From the NCBI GenBank assembly GCA_003514205.1, contig DORQ01000107.1, forward strand, positions 3,685 to 18,650: a stretch of DNA of 14,966 bases. The letters are read 5' to 3'. The first letter of the stretch is position 1; the number at the start of each line of letters is the position of its first letter. Made by a program: the position numbers and the translations under genes. This DNA comes from Acidimicrobiaceae bacterium. GTDB lineage: Bacteria; Actinomycetota; Acidimicrobiia; Acidimicrobiales; Microtrichaceae. The notes beneath the pieces are model-generated. The model saw nothing but the letters and a program-made list of their open reading frames with translations. It was not told the DNA's origin and made no database searches. Shown piece by piece: positions 1 to 8,025 of the stretch.

Positions 1-411
1 GGTTACTGCTCAGACATCACTCGTTGTGTGTGGACAGGCGAGCCAACGCTCGAAGTTGCAGAGATCTACTCGGTGTTGCAGCAGGCACAGCAGGCGGGCG
101 TTGCGGCCAGTCGTGTCGGAATGAGCTGCGAGTCGGTGGATCATGCAACCCGTGAGGTGATTGAGACCGCCGGCTACGGGGAGTGGTTCATGCATAGAAC
201 TGGCCATGGCATCGGTATCGAGGAGCATGAGGATCCATACATCGTGCAGGGCAATCCGCAGGCGATCGAGCCTGGGCATGTCTTCAGCATCGAGCCAGGG
301 ATCTACCTTCCTCAGCGCTTGGGATTCCGTTTGGAAGACATCGTCGCCGCTCACGCAGTGGGCCCTGAGTCGCTCAACCGGGTAGACCACTCGCTTTTTT
401 CTGTGGGCTGA
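1..411 (+). CDS. Xaa-Pro aminopeptidase (M24 family), C-terminal part, truncated by window edge
   Basis: The reading frame is already open at base 1 and gives 136 residues up to TGA, so the start lies outside the window. The fragment is the C-terminal half of a pita-bread metallopeptidase that removes an N-terminal residue preceding proline, probably in the cytoplasm. It carries the second metal-binding Asp in GYCSDITR (visible residue 5), the His of HRTGHGIGIEEH (residue 69), the Glu of SIEPGIY (98) and the Glu of RLEDIV (112). The first metal Asp should lie just upstream and cannot be seen. All visible ligands are intact and the fragment ends at the usual family C-terminus, so it is the end of a normal gene. 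The next gene starts 21 bases later on the same strand. M24 includes non-peptidase relatives, but the spacing and motifs favour the PepP/PepQ group. Confidence 0.9.
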   Translation, partial: GYCSDITRCVWTGEPTLEVAEIYSVLQQAQQAGVAASRVGMSCESVDHATREVIETAGYGEWFMHRTGHGIGIEEHEDPYIVQGNPQAIEPGHVFSIEPGIYLPQRLGFRLEDIVAAHAVGPESLNRVDHSLFSVG

Positions 412-432
412 TGCGTCGCCTACGGTTGGCCC

Positions 433-1287
433 GTGCTTGAACTCGATGCGGCCACCGTTTTGTTGCAATGGTCGGTCGGTGGGCTGCTGTTCCTCTGGGT
501 CACTGGACGACGCAGAGAGGTCGGCATCGGCTACGGATGGCTGCTGCGTGGTGTTAACGGGGCATTCGCGTTGGTTGCGGCGGTCACCGGTTTTCGATAC
601 GGATTGGTCTGGATTCGCGAGATCGCAGCACTTGGAGTAGCGGCATCCTGTGCGGCGGTCGGATGGGTGAGCTGGGCGCAGCGTGGCGCCGGTGTGCGGT
701 ATCAACGCGAGCAGGCCCAGGTGAAGTCTGCCCGAATCGAGGAGATGACGGGAATCTCTCGAGAGGTGCAGAAGTTCGACGATGGGGTCGAGGAATTCAA
801 TCCAAACCTCGACCTCATCAGCGTCGGCATTGGCTTCATAGGACTCATCGCTGCGGGCCTGACTGCTGGTTCTCCCGTGGTGGTTCAGTTGCTCCGAGTG
901 CTCGTAGGTGCCGTGTTCTTAGGCTGCGTCACCGACGCGATGCTGCTGGGGCACTGGTACCTCACCCAGCCCGGTCTGCCTCGGGCTCCGCTGTTGGAAC
1001 TCGTCCGTGCGCTGAGTTGGATCTGGCCGTTCGAGTTCGCTGTCATGCTCTTGCCGACAGGAATGATCTCGGTCTTCACCGGTGCCGTGGACGATGGCTG
1101 GAACGGAATGCTCGGCTGGTTCTGGGCTGCCTCGGCCATCACCACCTTCGTGTTGTGTCGCGTGACCCGAGCAGCGCTTCGCGAGCGTGCCTACTCGGCA
1201 GTGATGGCAGCCACGGGCCTGCTCTACCTGGCCATTCTGACGGGGTTCGGTCAGGATCTCGTCGCTCGGCTGATTCTGGCTGGTTAG
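433..1287 (+). CDS. Polytopic integral membrane protein of unknown function
   Basis: I do not recognise this 284-residue protein. By eye it has about eight hydrophobic helices, near residues 8-24, 34-54, 62-82, 127-149, 151-173, 191-215, 222-243 and 255-282. A charged, presumably cytoplasmic loop (about 83-126, with RYQREQAQVKSARIEEMTG) separates the first three helices from the other five. A polar signature within the membrane, DAMLLGHWYLTQPGLPR (about 168-184), has a His and an Asp that could bind a ligand or cofactor, but this is inference. The GTG start is the first suitable codon after the peptidase. There is no clear Shine-Dalgarno sequence and the gap is 21 bases, so it may be translated by coupling. 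It converges on the epimerase with a 70-base gap. No frameshift or unusual composition is visible. Confidence 0.75.
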   Translation: MLELDAATVLLQWSVGGLLFLWVTGRRREVGIGYGWLLRGVNGAFALVAAVTGFRYGLVWIREIAALGVAASCAAVGWVSWAQRGAGVRYQREQAQVKSARIEEMTGISREVQKFDDGVEEFNPNLDLISVGIGFIGLIAAGLTAGSPVVVQLLRVLVGAVFLGCVTDAMLLGHWYLTQPGLPRAPLLELVRALSWIWPFEFAVMLLPTGMISVFTGAVDDGWNGMLGWFWAASAITTFVLCRVTRAALRERAYSAVMAATGLLYLAILTGFGQDLVARLILAG

Positions 1288-1308
1288 CCCTTGGGCTGCG
1301 AGCGCAGC
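1286..1308 (+). terminator. Weak hairpins just after the membrane-protein stop
   Basis: Two overlapping alternative stems follow the stop codon at once: AGCCC-TT-GGGCT (1286-1297) and GCTGC-GAGC-GCAGC (1295-1308). Neither is followed by a T run, so this is at best a weak or Rho-assisted terminator between convergent genes. Confidence 0.25.
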
Positions 1309-1357
1309 GGTGGAAAACGCAGGGCTGGCGTGGCAGTGCTGAGAAGCCTGGTCGGGT

Positions 1358-2335
1358 CTAGTCCACCGGTGGTGGAGCAGCCCCATCTCGTTCGAAAATC
1401 GTTCGGAGATGCGCGACCTGAGCAGTTAGGCCGTCGTACACCGAGGTGGTCGCCGTCCAGCCCAAGGCTGCCGCAATGCGCTCAGTAGCGCCTCCAGTTC
1501 GTAACGCATCTCCGGCCTGAGCTGGTTGGCGATCGAGCTGCAGCGGTGAGCCGACGATCTCCCCGATCATGTCGATGACCTCGGTGACTGTCGCCGATTG
1601 CTCACCCGCAACGTTGAACACTGAGCCCGGAGCAACATCTGGGGTCATGCCGCCACGATGGGTTGCGTCCACAACATCTTGAACGAAGGTGAATGATCGG
1701 CGCTGCTGCCCGTCGCCGAACAGTGGGAACTTGGTTCCGGCTAGTGCGGCGTTGATCATCCGATGAAATGCCATATCGGGACGTTGCCTCGGGCCATACA
1801 CCGTGAAGTAGCGAAGCGAGACCGTAGGAGTACCCCAGTTGGCGGCGTACAACGAGCAGAGATGCTCAGCGGCGAGCTTGGTGACTCCGTAGGGGCTGAA
1901 TGGTTGGGGAAGGTCGGTCTCCTCTGTCGGGAAGCGTTCTGCATTGCCGTAGATCGAGGAGCTCGAGGCATACACAACTCGCCCGACTCCAGCCTGTTGC
2001 GCTGCTTCCAGGACGCGCTGCGTGGCCAGGATATTGAGGGTGTTATACCGCTCGAAACCTGCGCTCCAACTCAGGCGCACGCCGGGTTGGCCGGCGAGGT
2101 GCCAGACAACATCCACATCAGCGAACACCCCACCCAGGTCCGCCGTGGTGAGGTCGATTTCCGCCAAGGTGTAGTTGGGATTGCCGAGTGCCCCGGCGAT
2201 ATTGGCGCGCTTGGTTGCCTCGTCGTAGTACTCGGTGAAGCAATCGATGCCAACAACGGTGTGCCCCTCGCTGAGGAGACGATCCACCAATGTGCTTCCA
2301 ATAAACCCTGCCGCGCCCGTTACCACCACATTCAT
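1358..2335 (-). CDS. NAD-dependent sugar-nucleotide epimerase/dehydratase (extended SDR)
   Basis: This 325-residue protein is a complete extended short-chain dehydrogenase/reductase that would act on a nucleotide sugar in the cytoplasm to supply sugars for envelope glycans. The Rossmann motif GAAGFIG is at residues 7-13, an acidic Asp31 ends the second strand (GIDCFTEYYD, suiting NAD), SSSS lies at 124-127, and the catalytic pair Tyr149/Lys153 sits in SPYGVTK. The substrate-side segment LRYFTVYGPRQRPDMAF (174-190) is typical of 4-epimerases of the UDP-glucuronate/UDP-glucose type. The exact sugar cannot be read from sequence; a dehydratase or decarboxylase activity is possible. The ATG start puts the Rossmann strand at the extreme N-terminus, as usual for the family. 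It follows metH by 37 bases on the same strand with no obvious promoter or Shine-Dalgarno sequence, so it is probably cotranscribed. Confidence 0.88.
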   Translation of the reverse strand: MNVVVTGAAGFIGSTLVDRLLSEGHTVVGIDCFTEYYDEATKRANIAGALGNPNYTLAEIDLTTADLGGVFADVDVVWHLAGQPGVRLSWSAGFERYNTLNILATQRVLEAAQQAGVGRVVYASSSSIYGNAERFPTEETDLPQPFSPYGVTKLAAEHLCSLYAANWGTPTVSLRYFTVYGPRQRPDMAFHRMINAALAGTKFPLFGDGQQRRSFTFVQDVVDATHRGGMTPDVAPGSVFNVAGEQSATVTEVIDMIGEIVGSPLQLDRQPAQAGDALRTGGATERIAAALGWTATTSVYDGLTAQVAHLRTIFERDGAAPPPVD

Positions 2336-2372
2336 GCAGTGAAGTGTGCCAGATCTTGAGCAGATCCGTTGA

Positions 2373-5300
2373 CTAACGGGCCACGAAATACTTGGCGCGG
2401 GGGTGATGGCAGATCAGCGCTGACGTTGTCTGTTCAGGTTGGTACTGCCACCCGGTGTCCTCATTGACCTCGATGCCAAGGCGGTCAGCGCCCAAGAGCC
2501 GTGCAACCACTGCGTTGTCCTCAAGGTCGGGGCAGGCCGGGTACCCGGAGCTATAGCGTCCGCCACGGTATTGCTGCCTGAACAGCCCAGCTACCGATGG
2601 GCCGTCTTCGTCGACGAAACCCCACTCCGTTCGAATGCGGTGATGCCAGAACTCGGCCAATGCTTCGGCCATTTCCACACCAATTCCATGGAACATCAGG
2701 TACTCCTGGTAGCGGTCCTCTGCGAACAATGACGCGCAATGTTCGGAGATTCTCGCTCCCATGGTGACGATATGAAACGCCGCATAGTCGGCTTCACCGC
2801 TGTCCACGGAGCGGAAGAAGTCCGCGATGCAGAGCCACGGCTCCTTCTGCTGTCGTGGATAGTGGAAGCGTTCAGCTTCGACGGATCGTGTCTCATCGGT
2901 CCAGATGATGAGGTCATCCCCATCGCTGTTCGCAGGGAAGTATCCGTACGCAACCTGAGGTATCAGGAGGTCGGCAGCCTTGCATTCCGAGAGGATTTGG
3001 CGAAGCTCCGGTCGGATTCGGTCTTTGAATTCAGCGTCACCTTCGCCCTCGGTTGGCCGGTACTGCCACTGATTCCGAAAGAGCGCTGTCTCATTGATGT
3101 AGGTGGAGATGTCATCGAGGGAGATTCCCTTGACCACCTGCGAACCGAGGAAGGGCGGTGTGAACACAGGGTTGTCGTTCGCTGCTTCTGGTGATCGGGC
3201 TGGAATGGTTGCGGGATCGACTTCCTTCTTCTCGCGTCGCGGAATGTCGCGTCCACCGGGAACGACCCCGTAGTCATCATCGACGAGTTCGCCACTCTTG
3301 ATCTGAGCGAGCTTCTCCATCACGTTGAGGCCTTCAAAGGCATCCTTGCCATAGAAGAGGCGCCCTTCGTACACCTCGCGGAGATCTCGTTCCACATAGG
3401 TACGGGTAAGGGCGGCGCCACCGAGCATGACGGGGATGTTGGAGAGGTTGCGACTGTTCAGTTCCTCAAGGTTCTCCCGCATGATCAATGTGGATTTCAC
3501 GAGGAGCCCACTCATGCCAATGGCATCAGCGTTGACTCGCTGCGCGGCCTCGATCATTTCTGCGATGGAAATCTTGATACCGAGGTTGGTGACTTCGTAA
3601 CCGTTGTTGGTGAGGATGATGTCGACAAGGTTCTTGCCAATGTCATGAACGTCGCCTTTGACGGTGGCGAGCACGATCCGGCCCTTTCCGGAGTCTCCCT
3701 CGACCACCTCCATGTGCGGTTCGAGGAAGGCCACTGACATCTTCATGGTCTCAGCTGATTGCAAGACGAACGGCAGTTGCATCTCACCGCTGCCGAACAG
3801 ATCGCCGACAACTTTCATGCCAGCGAGGAGAATGTCGTTGACGATCTCGAGGGCCCCGTGAGTCTCCAACGCCTTGGCGAGGTCATCGTTGAGCCCTTCG
3901 CGGTCACCGTCGATGATTCGTTGGCTCAGAATCCGCTCGATACTCCAGTCGGAACGATCCTCCTTCACCACTTCCTCAGCTTTGACATCGGCGAAGACAT
4001 CAAGGAACTTCGTGAGCGGGTCGTAGTTGCTATCTCCGCCTGACAACGTCCCCTCTGCACCGCGCCGATCCCAAATGAGGTCGAGACAGACATCTCGCTG
4101 TTCTTGAGGGATCCTTGACAGCGGCATGATTTTCGCCGCATGCACAATGGCTGAGTCGAGACCAACCTTGATGCACTCGGCGAGGAAGACGCTATTGAGG
4201 ACATGTCGAGAGGCCGGGGAGAGCCCGAAGCTGACGTTCGAAAGCCCCAACGTGGTGAAGGTTCCGGGCAATTCCTCGTTGATTCGCCGGATCGCCTCCA
4301 TGGTGGCAATGGCGTCGCGGCGCAGATCGTCATCGCCAGTGGAAAGCGGAAAGGTCAGGGCATCAAAGATCAGGTCGCCAGGTTCGAGGCCGTAGCGATT
4401 GACGGCGAGGTCATGGATTCGATGCGCGATTCGCATCTTCCACTCCACGTCTCGCGCCTGGCCTTCCTCATCGATGAGGAGGCAGATGACAGCAGCGCCG
4501 TATTCCTTCGCGAGCTTGAAGACACGATCGAGTCGGGAACCTTCGGTGTCGGAATCCTCCAAGTTTGCGGAGTTGAGGATTGCGCGACCGCCAAGCCAGC
4601 GGAGTCCCGCCTCCATCACCTCGGGCTCGGTGCTGTCGAGCACCAACGGAACGGAGGATTGAGTAGCGAACCGTTGTGCGACCTCGTTCATGTCCACGGC
4701 ACCGTCTCGGCCGACGTAGTCGACGCACACGTCCAGAATGTGGCTTCCTTCTTTGACCTGTTCTTTGGCCATTGCGACGGTGATGTCCCAATCCTCGTCG
4801 AGCAAGGCTTCCCGAAACTTCTTGGAACCGTTGGCATTGGTTCGTTCGCCAATCATCACAAACGAGGTCGCGGCGTTGTCGCCATCCTCGCTTCCGAAGG
4901 GCTGAAAGCTATAGATCGAAGTAGCTCCAGCAGTGTGCACGGGGGTTCTCGGGGCCGGCTTGGTATCAGCCACTGCATCCGCTAGCTGCTTGATGTACTC
5001 CGGAGTAGTTCCACAGCACCCACCTACGATCTGGACGCCAAACTCGTTGACGAATCGTTGTAGGTAGGTAGTGAACTCCTCGGCACCGAGGTCGTAGTGC
5101 ATCTTGCCATCGACCACGCTCGGCAACCCGGCGTTTGGCAGCACTGAAATTGGCATGCGTGCGTGTTGGGAGAGATAACGAAGGTGTTCGCCCATTTCCG
5201 ACGGGCCGGTCGCGCAGTTCAGCCCAATGACATCTGGTCGCATTGGATCTATCGCTGCAAGCGCCGCAGCGATCTCAGTGCCCGGCAGCATGCGTCCGGT

Positions 5301-5885
5301 CATCTCAATAGTGACCTGCACTTGAAGAGGAATCTCCCGGCCGAAGGCTCGCATTGCGGCTCGGCAGCCGTTCATTGATGCCTTAATTCCCAGCAGATCG
5401 AACTGAGTCTCAACAATGAACAGGTCGACTCCGCCTTCGAGGAGCCCAAGGGCCTGTTCCTCGATGTGGTCGCGAAGTTCAACGTAGGAAATCTGACCGA
5501 GTGTGGCGAACCGAGTTCCTGGACCAATCGAACCAGCAACGAAACGGGGCCGATCGGGGGTTGCCACAAGCTCCGCCGCTTCGCGGGCGAGCTTCGCAGC
5601 AGTCACGTTGAACTCATGAACGCGATCCTCAAGGCCGTACTCGCCGAGTGGAACAGCAAAGGAGCCGAAGGTGTTCGTCTCAACAACGTCTGCTCCGGCC
5701 TCGAAGTAGTCCACGTGCATTTGGCGCACAAAGTCGGGCCGGGTCAGGCACAGTATCTCGTTGCAGCCCTCAAGCGCCTCGCTGCCAAAGTCTTCCGCTG
5801 TCAGGTTGAGACGTTGAAGGTAGGTTCCAGTGGCGCCATCGAAGACGACAACGCGGTCATGTACGAGGTCGAGGTAGTTACTCAT
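2373..5885 (-). CDS. metH: Cobalamin-dependent methionine synthase
   Basis: MetH transfers the methyl group of methyltetrahydrofolate through cobalamin to homocysteine, making methionine. The 1170-residue protein has all four modules. The homocysteine domain (about 1-310) has zinc ligands Cys224 in GLNCATGP and Cys290/Cys291 in GGCCGTT. The pterin domain (about 340-610) begins near FVMIGERTNANG. The cobalamin cap and Rossmann domains (about 645-870) carry DVHDIG with axial ligand His747, then SGLL and LGGAALT. The SAM-binding reactivation domain (about 905-1170) has RYSSGYPACPD at 1110-1120. The length is close to the E. coli enzyme and the frame is unbroken. I chose ATG 5885 because AGGAG sits five bases upstream and MSNYLDLV fits the usual N-terminus; a GTG 57 bases earlier only adds an atypical extension. 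It diverges from the cobalamin adenosyltransferase, and the epimerase follows it. Confidence 0.97.
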   Translation of the reverse strand: MSNYLDLVHDRVVVFDGATGTYLQRLNLTAEDFGSEALEGCNEILCLTRPDFVRQMHVDYFEAGADVVETNTFGSFAVPLGEYGLEDRVHEFNVTAAKLAREAAELVATPDRPRFVAGSIGPGTRFATLGQISYVELRDHIEEQALGLLEGGVDLFIVETQFDLLGIKASMNGCRAAMRAFGREIPLQVQVTIEMTGRMLPGTEIAAALAAIDPMRPDVIGLNCATGPSEMGEHLRYLSQHARMPISVLPNAGLPSVVDGKMHYDLGAEEFTTYLQRFVNEFGVQIVGGCCGTTPEYIKQLADAVADTKPAPRTPVHTAGATSIYSFQPFGSEDGDNAATSFVMIGERTNANGSKKFREALLDEDWDITVAMAKEQVKEGSHILDVCVDYVGRDGAVDMNEVAQRFATQSSVPLVLDSTEPEVMEAGLRWLGGRAILNSANLEDSDTEGSRLDRVFKLAKEYGAAVICLLIDEEGQARDVEWKMRIAHRIHDLAVNRYGLEPGDLIFDALTFPLSTGDDDLRRDAIATMEAIRRINEELPGTFTTLGLSNVSFGLSPASRHVLNSVFLAECIKVGLDSAIVHAAKIMPLSRIPQEQRDVCLDLIWDRRGAEGTLSGGDSNYDPLTKFLDVFADVKAEEVVKEDRSDWSIERILSQRIIDGDREGLNDDLAKALETHGALEIVNDILLAGMKVVGDLFGSGEMQLPFVLQSAETMKMSVAFLEPHMEVVEGDSGKGRIVLATVKGDVHDIGKNLVDIILTNNGYEVTNLGIKISIAEMIEAAQRVNADAIGMSGLLVKSTLIMRENLEELNSRNLSNIPVMLGGAALTRTYVERDLREVYEGRLFYGKDAFEGLNVMEKLAQIKSGELVDDDYGVVPGGRDIPRREKKEVDPATIPARSPEAANDNPVFTPPFLGSQVVKGISLDDISTYINETALFRNQWQYRPTEGEGDAEFKDRIRPELRQILSECKAADLLIPQVAYGYFPANSDGDDLIIWTDETRSVEAERFHYPRQQKEPWLCIADFFRSVDSGEADYAAFHIVTMGARISEHCASLFAEDRYQEYLMFHGIGVEMAEALAEFWHHRIRTEWGFVDEDGPSVAGLFRQQYRGGRYSSGYPACPDLEDNAVVARLLGADRLGIEVNEDTGWQYQPEQTTSALICHHPRAKYFVAR

Positions 5886-5890
5886 GGGTG

Positions 5891-5895
5891 CTCCT
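5891..5895 (-). promoter_or_regulatory. Shine-Dalgarno sequence of metH
   Basis: On the minus strand AGGAG lies five bases before ATG 5885. This decides the metH start against the upstream in-frame GTG at 5942. Confidence 0.7.
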
Positions 5896-5979
5896 GAGCG
5901 TCGAAAAACAGTGATTCGGATCGCCGGGAGCTGGGGCCTCACGCCCGAACCTTCAGGTCAGCTCACTACAACGCTTGCC

Positions 5980-5985
5980 ATGATA
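5980..5985 (-). promoter_or_regulatory. Possible metH -10 hexamer TATCAT
   Basis: TATCAT on the minus strand fits a TAnnnT -10 element and would start transcription near 5973, giving a leader of about 88 bases. No convincing -35 is seen. The leader is too short, and lacks recognisable conserved boxes, for a cobalamin or SAM-I riboswitch. Confidence 0.3.
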
Positions 5986-5994
5986 GGCGCACGG

Positions 5995-6021
5995 ATGTGA
6001 TTCGACCAGCTCAATGTGATT
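5995..6021. repeat. 8-bp direct repeat between metH and the adenosyltransferase gene
   Basis: ATGTGATT occurs at 5995-6002 and again at 6014-6021, 19 bp apart, about two helical turns. The pair lies in the 157-base divergent promoter region, upstream of the candidate -10 hexamers of both genes. The same-face spacing would suit two adjacent protomers of a DNA-binding protein; this role is inferred. Confidence 0.4.
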
Positions 6022-6027
6022 GACGAG

Positions 6028-6033
6028 TAGCCT
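6028..6033 (+). promoter_or_regulatory. Possible -10 hexamer TAGCCT, near-leaderless start
   Basis: TAGCCT would put the transcription start near 6040, three bases before ATG 6043. The gene has no Shine-Dalgarno sequence, which agrees with an almost leaderless transcript. No good -35 is visible. Confidence 0.35.
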
Positions 6034-6042
6034 ACCGATGCC

Positions 6043-6606
6043 ATGTTGATTTACACACGCTCTGGCGATGACGGCACCACTGGCCTCTATTTTGGCGGCC
6101 GTGTCCCAAAGGATTCGGATCGCCCCATTGCCTACGGCGAGGTGGATGAAGCGCAGGCGTTCATCGGTCTGGCGCGTTCCCTCTCAATCCCAGGAAGCGA
6201 TCTCGATCATCTCCTCATCCAGTGCGAGCGCGACCTGTGGGTGTTGATGGCCGAACTGGCCACCGATTCGGCGAATCGCCACAAACTTCTCGAGTCCAAG
6301 TCAGTGGTGTCTGCCGAGATGGTGACGGCACTTGAAGACGGTATCGACGCAGTCATGGAGTCACTCGACCTGCCCAAAGAGTTCGTGGTTCCAGGGGGAT
6401 CTCCGCTCTCGGCTCAACTCGATGTCGCGCGGACGGTAGTACGCCGTGCAGAGCGCGCAGCGCTCGCGGTTGCTGAACAGGGCTCGTACGTCGGGCAATA
6501 TCTCAACCGACTTTCCGACCTGCTCTGGGCACTGGCCCGCCAAGCAGACGCAACCAACCTCACCGCAAAAGACGCGTCCCTATCCAGCTCGAAGGAGCAC
6601 TCATGA
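6043..6606 (+). CDS. PduO-type ATP:cob(I)alamin adenosyltransferase
   Basis: The enzyme moves the adenosyl group of ATP onto cob(I)alamin to make adenosylcobalamin, in the cytoplasm, and often delivers it to mutases or dehydratases. The 187-residue protein shows the ATP-binding N-terminus TRSGDDGTTGL (residues 5-15), YGEVDEAQAFIG (31-42), the RTVVRRAER helix (130-138) and YLNRLSDLLW (153-162), all signatures of the trimeric PduO/MMAB family. The segment after GTTGL reads YFGGRVPK rather than the common GDGSRVSK, a local variation in the nucleotide loop. ATG 6043 is chosen because the family begins almost directly with the TRTGD motif. It diverges from metH, so both routes of B12 use share a promoter region, and its stop overlaps the next start by four bases (ATGA). 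PduO, CobA and EutT families are unrelated; this is clearly PduO. Confidence 0.94.
   Translation: MLIYTRSGDDGTTGLYFGGRVPKDSDRPIAYGEVDEAQAFIGLARSLSIPGSDLDHLLIQCERDLWVLMAELATDSANRHKLLESKSVVSAEMVTALEDGIDAVMESLDLPKEFVVPGGSPLSAQLDVARTVVRRAERAALAVAEQGSYVGQYLNRLSDLLWALARQADATNLTAKDASLSSSKEHS
6592..6597 (+). promoter_or_regulatory. Shine-Dalgarno sequence of the aminopeptidase gene
   Basis: AAGGAG lies within the last codons of the adenosyltransferase, five bases before ATG 6603. It supports this start and translation from the same message. Confidence 0.7.
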
Positions 6607-8024
6607 TCACACTGAAAGCATCAAAGGCTGTTCCCGCTCGGAGCAGTGTGGTGGTTCGATTGCTCCCAACGGAGAGCTTGCAGAGCAGCGGCGTCCCAGC
6701 AGCGGTGTTGAAACGACTCACCTTTAGCGGAGGCGCAGGGGAGGTCATCGCCACCCACACCGATGCAGTCGAGTGGCTCACCCTTGTGGGAGTCGGAGAG
6801 AGCGAATCGCTCATGCTTGACGGGATTCGAGCCGCAGCGGCTCGGGCCGTTCGCTCGGTGAGTGCCCACACGTCCGCGGTGCTCGACCTCGGTCCGGTGC
6901 TTACCCACGTCGGCGAGCGATTGGGGACGGACCGAATCAGTCAAGCTGCAGCCGAAGGTGCGTTACTGGGTTCGTATCGATTCGATCGGTACAAAGCCGC
7001 AGACGACAAGCCAGTCTTGACAACGCTGACGATTGCAGGAGCTACTCGTTCAGGTCTTACTCGGGGAGAGATCATCTCCGATGCAGTTTGTTTCGCGCGA
7101 GATCTCGTAAACGAGCCAGGCGGTGTGTTGACGCCAGCTGAATTTGCGACGCGTGCAAAGCAGCGCGGCACTGCTGCAGGCCTCACAGTCAAGGTGCTTG
7201 GCGCGAAAGAGATCGCCAAAGCGAGGCTTGGTGGCCTCCTGAGCGTGAGTCGTGGTTCAGATCAAGAGCCCAAGTTCGTCACGATGACCTACACACCACC
7301 GAAGGCGACCCGCTCGGTTGCTCTTGTGGGTAAGGGAATCACGTTCGATTCTGGCGGGCTCAGCATTAAGCCCGCAGACGCAATGATGACCATGAAGTGT
7401 GACATGGGCGGCGCCGCTGCAGTGATCGCCACGATGTGTGCCCTTCCAGCGCTGGGCTGCAAGGTTGCAGTGACCAGCTACACCCCCATGACAGACAACA
7501 TGCTCGGTGGGGACGCGACCCGCCCCGGCGATGTGATGACTGCCCGAAACGGCAAGACGGTGGAGATCCTCAACACCGATGCCGAAGGTCGACTGGTGCT
7601 GGCCGATGCGCTCTCGCTGGCCTCTGAGTCGTCCCCTGATGCCATCGTGGACCTGGCAACCTTGACCGGCGCGTGCATGGTCGCCCTCGGTGACAAGTTC
7701 GCTGGCCTCATGTCGAACAATGAGGAGTTGGCAGGGGAGTTGTTGGGCGCTGCTGCGGGTTCTGGCGAGTCGTTCTGGCGGCTGCCCCTTCCGCCGGAGT
7801 ACCGCAAACTTCTGGATTCACCGATTGCTGATCTGAAGAACATCGGCGGACGCTACGGCGGAGCACTCACTGCGGGGCTCTTTCTGCAGGAGTTCGTCGG
7901 CGAAGGGATCTCGTGGGCGCACCTCGACATTGCTGGGCCAGCCTTCAGTGAGGAGTCCGAAGCCGAAATCCACAAGGGTGGAACCGGCTTCGGAGTCCGA
8001 ACACTTCTTGAGTGGCTGATCTAG
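6603..8024 (+). CDS. pepA: Leucyl aminopeptidase (M17 family)
   Basis: This cytoplasmic two-metal aminopeptidase releases N-terminal residues from peptides. The 473-residue protein has the small N-terminal M17 domain (about 1-140) and the catalytic domain (about 155-473). Metal and catalytic residues are present: Lys244 and Asp249 in GKGITFDSGG, Lys256 in SIKP, Asp267 in KCDMGG, and Asp326, Glu328 and Arg330 in the family signature NTDAEGRL. By alignment from memory these match E. coli PepA Lys270, Asp275, Lys282, Asp293, Asp352, Glu354 and Arg356. The start overlaps the adenosyltransferase stop by four bases and has AAGGAG five bases upstream, so the two genes form an operon. The downstream minus-strand gene ends one base beyond its stop. 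The link between a B12 enzyme and an aminopeptidase is probably only positional. Confidence 0.95.
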   Translation: MITLKASKAVPARSSVVVRLLPTESLQSSGVPAAVLKRLTFSGGAGEVIATHTDAVEWLTLVGVGESESLMLDGIRAAAARAVRSVSAHTSAVLDLGPVLTHVGERLGTDRISQAAAEGALLGSYRFDRYKAADDKPVLTTLTIAGATRSGLTRGEIISDAVCFARDLVNEPGGVLTPAEFATRAKQRGTAAGLTVKVLGAKEIAKARLGGLLSVSRGSDQEPKFVTMTYTPPKATRSVALVGKGITFDSGGLSIKPADAMMTMKCDMGGAAAVIATMCALPALGCKVAVTSYTPMTDNMLGGDATRPGDVMTARNGKTVEILNTDAEGRLVLADALSLASESSPDAIVDLATLTGACMVALGDKFAGLMSNNEELAGELLGAAAGSGESFWRLPLPPEYRKLLDSPIADLKNIGGRYGGALTAGLFLQEFVGEGISWAHLDIAGPAFSEESEAEIHKGGTGFGVRTLLEWLI

Positions 8025-8025
8025 C

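Noticed and set aside
663..1361. Open frame overlapping the membrane protein in another phase
   Set aside because: The product is Arg/Gly/Ala-rich and runs past the convergent gene end; it is a shadow of the membrane-protein gene.
4203..4985. Long open frame opposite metH
   Set aside because: It lies antisense to strongly conserved MetH sequence and its product has no recognisable motifs; it is a codon-bias shadow.
5886..5942. Upstream GTG start for metH adding 19 residues
   Set aside because: The extension is atypical, while ATG 5885 has AGGAG five bases upstream and fits the family N-terminus.
5886..6042. Cobalamin or SAM riboswitch upstream of metH
   Set aside because: No B12-box-like or SAM core elements seen by eye and the leader is short; an Rfam scan would settle it.
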